Shown: piece by piece, positions 57,402 to 64,000 of the stretch
Numbering within the stretch: the stretch's first letter is position 1
Layout of the letters: every line of letters starts with the position of its first letter
Assembly (NCBI GenBank): GCA_027604505.1
Contig: JADIIX010000074.1
Coordinates: forward strand, 45,778-109,777
Direction of reading: 5' to 3'
Source of the DNA: Gonapodya sp. JEL0774
Taxonomy: Eukaryota; Monoblepharomycota; Monoblepharidomycetes; Monoblepharidales; Gonapodyaceae
Length of the DNA stretch: 64,000 nucleotides
The notes under the pieces: generated by a model
What the model was told of the DNA's origin: nothing
What the model saw: only the letters and a program-made list of their open reading frames with translations
The model's database searches: none
Made by a program: the position numbers and the translations under genes

Positions 57402-60400
57402 ATGAACAGCGCTGCGCCTTCGCCCACGCCTGCGGCCCCTGCGCCACACTCGGTGCCCAAGACGGCCACAGCGACAATCCAGATCTACGCGCGACTGAGG
57501 CCGCCCAGAGCGGCACTCACCAACCGCACTCAGCCCGCACTCGCCCCCTCTCCCTCTCCCTCTCCCGCCTCAGCCCACCCCCAGAGATACGCAATCATCC
57601 ACCCCTCCTCACCCCCTTCCTCTGCCTCTCCCCACTCCCAACTCTCCTCTCCCATTCTCAGATTCGACCTGCCAAAGGACCCTGAACACGGGCTCGTAAA
57701 CAACTCAAAGGACTCATTCGACTTTCGCTTCGACGGCGTGTTTGACCACAACGCCTCCCAGGACGAGGTCTTTGACGTCGTTGCAAAGCCCGTGGTCATG
57801 AGGTGAGAGCGGCGAGCGTCAGCGAGCATGATGCGGGCTTGCCCGCAGGTAGAGAGAGCGGTGTGTCCATATGGGCCGGATGAATGGGCCATTTGGACCA
57901 ATTCACATCCAGCCAGAGGAAATTGAACTTTTGCGGTCCATGTGAGCCCGGTTGGACCATATGGACCAATTGACATCCAGCCGGAGGAAATTGAACTTTT
58001 GCAGTCGATGTGGGCCGGATGGGTCCGTGTGCACCAAATCATCCGTTTGGGTTCCTCCTCCCCCCACCAACCAACCGCTCACTCCACAAACCCACCTTCC
58101 ACCTTCCACATTCCCTCCCTTCCTTCCCTCCCCAACCCCCTTTACCCCACCCCACACCCCCCAACCCACAGCGTCCTCGACGGCTACAACGGCACCGTCT
58201 TCGCGTACGGCCAGACCGGCTCGGGCAAGACCTTCACCATCACCGGCGGCGCGGCTCGGTACGCCGACAGGGGCATCATTCCCAGGGCCTTGCAGGCCGT
58301 GTTTGCCGAGATCGAGAGGAGGGGGAGGGTCAGGGCCAGCCCGGGAGGCAGGAGCAGGGCAGGGTTAGCGAGGGGGCAGCCGCCTGGGGGTTCCCTCCAC
58401 TCCGACGACCCCGACTCCGACCCCGACCCCGACCCCGACCCCGAACCCGAACCCGACCCCGACACCACCCCATCCTCCTACCACGTCCACGTCGCGTACC
58501 TCGAGATCTACAACGAGCAGGGGTACGACCTCCTCGGCGCAGACGTGGCTTCCGCCGACGTGGAGGATTTGGCAGGACAGGCCAGACGGTTGGAGGATTT
58601 GCCGTGAGTTTGGGTTTGAGTGGCGTTATGAGGGCTTGTGGGGGTGTGTCAGGGCGGGGTGATTGGGATTTGTGGGTGCTTGTGAGGGCTAGTGAGAGCG
58701 GTGGACGGGGTTTGCATGGTTTGTAGGAGTGGTCAAGGGCCCAGCGCGAGCGTCAACGACTTGGTGCGCGCTTGGCACCCACCCCCCCCTCCCCCGGAAA
58801 AGAGACCAGAGCGGGTGTCAGCGAGATGGTGTTGGGCTTGTCCCCGCCGAAAGAAACCTGAGCGAGATGGTCCGGGCTTGTCCCGCCCCGCCCAAGGCCA
58901 CCTGAGCCGCCCACCCTCCCCTGTCCCCTCATCCCACCTTCCCCCACCCCCCCCGCCCCAGCAAAGTCACCCTCCACCCCACCCCTGCCACCCCCACATC
59001 CCCCTCCACCTTCCACCTGCGCAACCTCTCGTGGCACCCCTGCGCCCACCTGTCCTCTGCGCTGGAGCTCCTCTTTTTGGGCGACACCAACCGCGCCATC
59101 GCCGAGACGCCCATGAACGGGGCCAGCTCGAGGTCTCACTGTGTGTTCATGGTCAAAATCGAACGGACGGGGGGGGGGAGGGTCAGGAGAGGGAAACTGT
59201 GTCTCGTGGATTTGGCAGGGTGGGTTCGTGTGTGTGCGTGGGGGGGTTTGGGGGGGGCGGGCGGGCGGGGAGGTTGAATGGGCCATGGAGGCAATGGGGG
59301 GGGAATGGGAGACACCTTGTAGTGTGCCGGGTTTTGCGGTCTTGGTCTGGTCACGCACGTGTGGTACATGGGCGTAGGGGACGAGGCGTGGCTCGGTGTA
59401 CCCCGGTGCCACCCACAGCCTTGCGCAACATAGAATGTGTGTGGTCACGAGGACCTGCCACCCGCGCCCGGGCCCGGGCCCCTCACCGAGACCCGCGCCG
59501 TGTGTGTGTCGTGCGGTGGGGTGGGGTGCCAGCCCCGGGCATAGGTTTGGTGGGGGGGCCCGTAGGCGCGTCGGTGGTTGGTGCACCCTGAAACCCGGCA
59601 GCGACCGCACCTGCACATGCACCGCCACCGCCACCCAAGGTGTGTGAAGCGGGGCTGCACAGCAGCACAGGACAGGACAGGACAGGACCGTGGTGGACCT
59701 GGGAGGGGGTTGGACTGCACCAGGGGCCCGAGGAGGGCGGCCCGGGATGGCGGAAGCGAGACCCGACGGGATAACAAACCCAGCTCATCCAACCAACCCG
59801 CACACTACCGGCTCACCTTGACCCCCCGTCCCTCCCGCCTCCCTGTCACCCCTTACCCCCCCCCCCTCCCAGCTCCGAACGCATCTCCCGCACCTCCCTC
59901 TCCGGCGCCACGCTCCTCCGCGAAGCCCGTCTGATCAACCTCTCCCTGCACCACCTCGAACAATGCATCGTCGCCTTGCACGAAAAGGCCCAGGGGAAGA
60001 GGGACCACGTGCCCTATAGGAACTCGGTCCTCACGTGTGTGCTCATGGACTCATTGGGTGGGAATTGTAGGACCGTCATGGTGGCCACGGTGGTGGGCGA
60101 CGCGGAGGGGGTCGAGGTGGGTTGCGTGGGTGGTGGGGGGGGCGGGGGTTGGACGGGGACAAGGGAGAGGGGAGAGGGGACCTCGGTTGGGTAGCGGGCA
60201 TTACACGCGGTGGTGGATGTGGATGCCAGAACTGGGTATAAAAACCAAACATGTGGGCTCACCGCAACCCACCCCGCTCCGAACCATGTTGCGGTTTCAA
60301 CCGACAAACCAAACCTCCCTTTGCCCCTCCCCCAGGAATCCATCTCCACCTGCCGCTTCGCACAGCGCGTCGCGTCCATCTCCAACACCTACACCCTCAA

Positions 60401-62603
60401 CGAAGAGATGGACCCCTCGGTCCTCATAGCCCGCCTCCGACGGGAGATCGTGTCGCTGCGGGGCGAACTGGCCCTGGCGCGGCGGTTGGCGAGGGTGAGA
60501 GGTGCGGGGCAGAACGGGGACAGGGACGGGGAGGGGGATGGGGAAGGGGACGACGAGGGGGACGAGTTGCCAGAGTATGAGAGGGAGAGGGTCAGGAGGG
60601 ATGTGGAGGCGTATGTGGGGAGTGGAGGTGGAGGGGGTGGGGACATGGGCGTGCTGGACGGGGCTGGGAGGTTGTGTTGGGGGGATACGAGGAAGGTGGT
60701 GTATGGGTTTGAGGTGATGAAGGTGAGCGCGGGTGTGGGTCGGTAGGTGTGGAGCAAGGGTATTCGAACGTACCCTCACCCGGCTCTCATCCCCGCCACT
60801 ACTCCTCTCCGCCAGGATATGGTGCTCTCCCGAGGTTCCGGAGGCGGAGGTGGCGGCACCTCGCCCTCAAGTCTCGCGCACACCCACGACGTGCCCGACG
60901 ACTTGAAGGCGCAAATGGCCGCTTCACAGGCCCAGGTGGAGAAGCTGAGGACTCTGGTGGGCCACAGGGACAGGGAGATTGCGGTTCTGGTGGGGACCAT
61001 CAACAAGTTTCGGGAGAGGGGGCAGGGACAGGGACAGGGGCAGGGGCAGGGGGGCGCCGAGCACGAGGTGGGGAGGGTGAGTGGGCGAGTGAGTGACCGG
61101 AGGGGGAAAGGGGAGTCGATGGGGTTCGGTTTGCGAGAGACATGCGTGCCACCAAAGATGATTGATTGTTGTGTGCTGTGCTTCTCTGTCTCTGTCTGCG
61201 CCTGCACCGCCGCCTCGTCCCGCCTCTCGCAGATCTCCTTCGCCTCGCACCACTCGCTCACGGCGTACCCCACCCCGTCCAACCCGCCGGCCACGCTTCC
61301 CCTTGTCCCGCCCAACCCCACCCCCACCACCACATACCCTTCGTCCGACACCTTTGACTTCTTCGGCGACCTGGGCGGATGGGCGGCAGACGACGCACCC
61401 GCGTCCCCTTCGAGCCCCACCCCGCGCGTGGGCGCCCAACTCGCCCACCTGCGCGACCCGCCTGCCCTGGCGGCACTCCCCCCGGACAAGGCTAAGGCGT
61501 TTGAGAGGTTCAGGAGCACGTATCCCGAAAACTCGTGGATCGAGGACCACAAGAGCGTGTTGAAGGAGAAGTATGCGGAGGCGAAGAGGTTGGGCGGGGA
61601 GGCTGGGAGTGTGAGGGATGAGATTAGTGAGTGGGGTGTTTGTTTGTGCAGGAGGGCTGGGGATGTGCTCGTGCCCTGATTTGTTTGGTTGATTGGTTCC
61701 CATCCCTTTTCCGACGTGGTCATCTAGAGAGGCTGAAAGCGTGGTTGGAGAATGCTGAGGGTGGTAAGATTGGTGTGGTGAAAGAATCGGAGAAGAAAAC
61801 TGTGCGGGACAAGCTCACGGCCAATGTTGCTCGGTACGTGGAGTGGCGAACCGGTTTGACCGGTTGTGCAGCTTTGCACACACACGGTGCTCAGTTCAAC
61901 CGAGAACCCTTTTCCTCTCAGGTACAAGTCGTCGTACGCTTCTCTCAAATCACTCAAGATGGAGATCGACCACATCCACCACCTCCTTGACACCGCGCGG
62001 ATCAAGCTCACCAAAGATTTCGAGAGGTGGTTTGTCACTGAGTACCTCGTGGGCAAAGCGGACGCTCGGCCAGATGACAGGGAGAGGACAGTGGCGAGGC
62101 GGGGGTCCGCGAGAGGTGGGGGTGGGTCAGAGTCCGCCACTGCGAGTTATGGGCGCTCCGAAGCTCCCACTGCCGGCACTACAAGTTATGGCCGCTCGCT
62201 GGAAAGTCAACCACCGCCACCGTACCCGCCGCTGTCGTCGTCATGGAACTCGACAAATGCACTTTCGAACAGCGGCGACTCTCCCCGTCACCCGCACGCT
62301 CGCCCATCGTCGTCATCCTCGACTGGTCGATCCTGGGCGTCTTTCGAGCAGTCTCCACGGGCTGAGGTGGATCCAAAAAAATCATTCTCATCGCTACCAC
62401 CGAGTTCGTCGTCGTCATTGCCACCGAGCTTTCCGTCGTACAATAGCTCATTCGGGGATCCGGGAGCATTTGCGAACCTTGGTGATCGATTTTCGTCGAC
62501 ACAATCACTCTCGCAAAGCACAGTTCCGCAAGGGAGGTTCCAGCAAGACCGTCGTACGAAACTCGATCCTCAGCACGGGTCGAGTTATGGGTTCAATCAA
62601 TGA
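57402..62603 (+). CDS. KIF6: kinesin-9 family motor, KIF6-type
   Basis: Nine exons, 57402-57802, 58172-58603, 58962-59219, 59873-60116, 60336-60722, 60816-61076, 61233-61626, 61728-61833 and 61922-62603, give exactly 1,054 aa. The motor has the P-loop YGQTGSGKTFTITGG, YLEIYNEQGYDLL, LFLGDTNRAIAETPM, switch I NGASSRSH, switch II LVDLAGSE (formed across an intron), INLSLHHLEQCIVAL and SLGGNCRTVMVATV. ESISTCRFAQRV and LNEEMDPSVLIARLRREI follow as in KIF6. The tail contains AFERFRSTYPENSWIEDHK, LKEKYAEAKRLG and the kinesin-9 coil LKSLKMEIDHIHHLLDTA, then a Ser-rich end. Kinesin-9 motors act in motile flagella near the central pair. An Asp-Pro repeat insertion (about 58395-58475) lies inside the motor. 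Confidence 0.93.
57894..58020. repeat. tandem duplication of a 68-bp unit in kinesin intron 1
   Basis: Copies begin at 57894 and 57962 with TGGACCAATT and share ACATCCAGCC, GAGGAAATTGAACTTTTGC and a GGCC-GG end; a partial third copy (CCATATGGGCCGG) precedes them. Confidence 0.88.
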
Positions 62604-62760
62604 AGGAGACCGTTGTAATGAAGCAGACTCTACGTCGGTGATGAACATCATCATCACATTGCACAATGCAGCGCTCATATTGCGCAAAACAGTAGCATTT
62701 ATCATATTTGATCTAGCAATGAAGTCACAAAATCAAGCACCCATCGCAACACCCAGAGAC

Positions 62761-63786
62761 TCAGTCAAAGAGCCAGAGAAACGGTGTGAGTGCTCCTATG
62801 TCAATGGCGTGAGTTGTCACTGCCATGGTGTGATTCAAGATCCTGGTGATCTCGCAAAAGAGAGTGGATCCATTGAGCGCGTTCTGGAACTTGGACGTTG
62901 ACAAGCTTTTCGACGCCGAGACAATACGCTTCCCTGGAAGACCACGAGCATGAAGGGACACTGAGTATTGGGTCCGTATATTATGGTGAATCGCCACTCA
63001 CTCATTGCACATCCTGGAAACGTAGTTGAGACGATCTGCATTGTTGACGGAAAATATGGGATCGTGGGTTTCAGGATCTATGGTAACTGGCGGTCGAGAC
63101 ACACACCATAGTAGGGTAAAGATTGAAGATTCGAGATCCGGCGCTCTCTATTATCAATCATTATTCGGAGAAATCCGACCATTTTTAGCATCTAATAGTG
63201 ATGCAAGAGTATTTCTGCTGTGCTCGCTTGTCAAAATTTTCTGTCCCCGATGCAGCAATCCGATGTGTGGATCTGCCCTTGTGATGTGCGGCAGGGTGTT
63301 GGGGACCGAAGTTGACGGTAAATGTTTTTATCTTGGTTTCTGTCACGTGCATGAATGTAGAAGTAGTAGGGGTTGTCCCGTGACTTGTGCTGAGTAGGCG
63401 CTTTGCTTGCTCACCTTCGTCCCCCTGTTTCAAATGAGCAAGCGGGAGATTGCACGTTTAGAATAACGTTTTGATAAAGCTTTTAATGCGGAGCGTACGT
63501 ACAACCGGCGCGTCTGTTGGGATTGGAGGGTCAATCATACATGGCTAAACCACTCACACACAAATTGTTGAGAACACACCAATTTGCTCCGAATACATCA
63601 TGATGGTTCTGGAAGTCTGCGCGTCGCAGCATAAAGGTCAGTGTCCATTTTCCTAGTGCTAATAGGTCCACGGCGGACGCCACTCTTTGCTGTGATGGGG
63701 CTAGGTCCCAGCTGTCGACGGAGTGGAGAGAGCCGGCTTAGCGAGGAAAGCAATATTCTTGATGCGTCGAAAAGTGATGACGACAT
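62761..63786 (-). pseudogene. partial decayed duplicate of NDUFS2
   Basis: On the minus strand, in the correct order, are a presequence-like start ending DTDLYAATRRLPEPS, a 10-nt microexon (63424-63415), [18 protein letters not shown] (about 63355-63300), RLNYVSRMCNE (about 63045-63010), [20 protein letters not shown] and [19 protein letters not shown]. Each matches the intact gene at 47991-50198. It is broken: a shifted frame and stop after LPEPS, loss of the exon part after PAAH, a frameshift between QWIHS and the CEITR stretch, and a stop after FLWLFD, where similarity fades. The last ~60 % of the protein is absent. Intron positions are kept, so it arose by DNA duplication, not reverse transcription. 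Confidence 0.88.
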
Positions 63787-64000
63787 TTTTAAAAGTTTCG
63801 GTGTCGATACCCTCGTTGCACAAATTTTTACTTGTCCAGTCCAAATGGCAAATGCAATTTGGAAGGTATTCTCAGCATAACCTCAAACTGTGGTACTGTG
63901 ACATGAACACAATTTAGTTGAGGCTTTCATTACATTTCTTCCTCGAGATTTTCTCATATGAGAACTGTTTCCCAGCTGAGAGGCCACGTCATGCCTTACC
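63787..64000. other. window edge, no gene seen
   Basis: Short open frames only; upstream region of the NDUFS2 pseudogene. Confidence 0.3.

Noticed and set aside
58692-59634. Open frames of about 300 codons in kinesin introns and antisense
   Set aside because: They cross exons of the kinesin and consist of low-complexity Pro/Arg/Gly; KIF6 conservation needs the segments to be introns.
62761-63786. Second functional NDUFS2 gene
   Set aside because: Frameshifts, an in-frame stop, a missing exon part and absence of the C-terminal 60 % exclude a working protein.

Overview
The window looks like nuclear DNA of a zoosporic (flagellated, chytrid-type) fungus. The genes are compact and rich in introns; most introns are 50-120 bp with GT-AG ends. 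The gene set is fungal (POT peptide transporter, Baeyer-Villiger-type monooxygenase, nitronate monooxygenase, C2H2 factor, Ubp15/USP7-like protease). It also contains a kinesin-9 of the KIF6 type, a family restricted to organisms with motile flagella, and a condensin II subunit D3, which the common Dikarya models lack. There are two short runs of N (34683-34692 and 52064-52073), so this is a scaffold. No operons, rRNA, tRNA or CRISPR were seen.

Left part (1-34.5 kb). A truncated alpha/beta-hydrolase gene is followed by an exopolyphosphatase gene (minus), an unrecognised multi-exon gene, a small secreted Cys-rich ORF behind a tandem-repeat array, a 15-exon CM1-domain (centrosomin/Mto1-type) gene, a Gfo/Idh/MocA oxidoreductase, a POT transporter (minus), a gene-poor stretch of 3.4 kb with a possible Fanzor/TnpB scrap, a large C2H2 zinc-finger gene, and a head-to-head pair (BVMO minus, mitochondrial protein plus). 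Then comes the 3' end of a USP7-like gene cut by the first gap.

Middle part (35-50.2 kb). A dense run holds condensin II D3, an unrecognised gene, a single-pass membrane glycoprotein, nitronate monooxygenase, ARPC5 of the Arp2/3 complex, CENP-X/MHF2 (75 aa in four tiny exons) and NDUFS2 of respiratory complex I, which contains two consecutive microexons.

Right part (50.2-64 kb). Composition changes to very GC-rich DNA with long G or C runs. It carries an unrecognised coiled-coil gene (minus, broken by the second gap), an F-box-like/ankyrin gene, the KIF6-type kinesin and finally a decayed partial second copy of NDUFS2.

The genes do not form one pathway. Themes are the microtubule and chromosome machinery (CM1 protein, condensin II D3, CENP-X, kinesin-9, ARPC5 for actin) and mitochondria (NDUFS2 and its pseudogene, the 32.5 kb membrane protein). 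Splice sites were reconstructed by eye from reading frame, splice consensus and remembered family motifs. No search was run.
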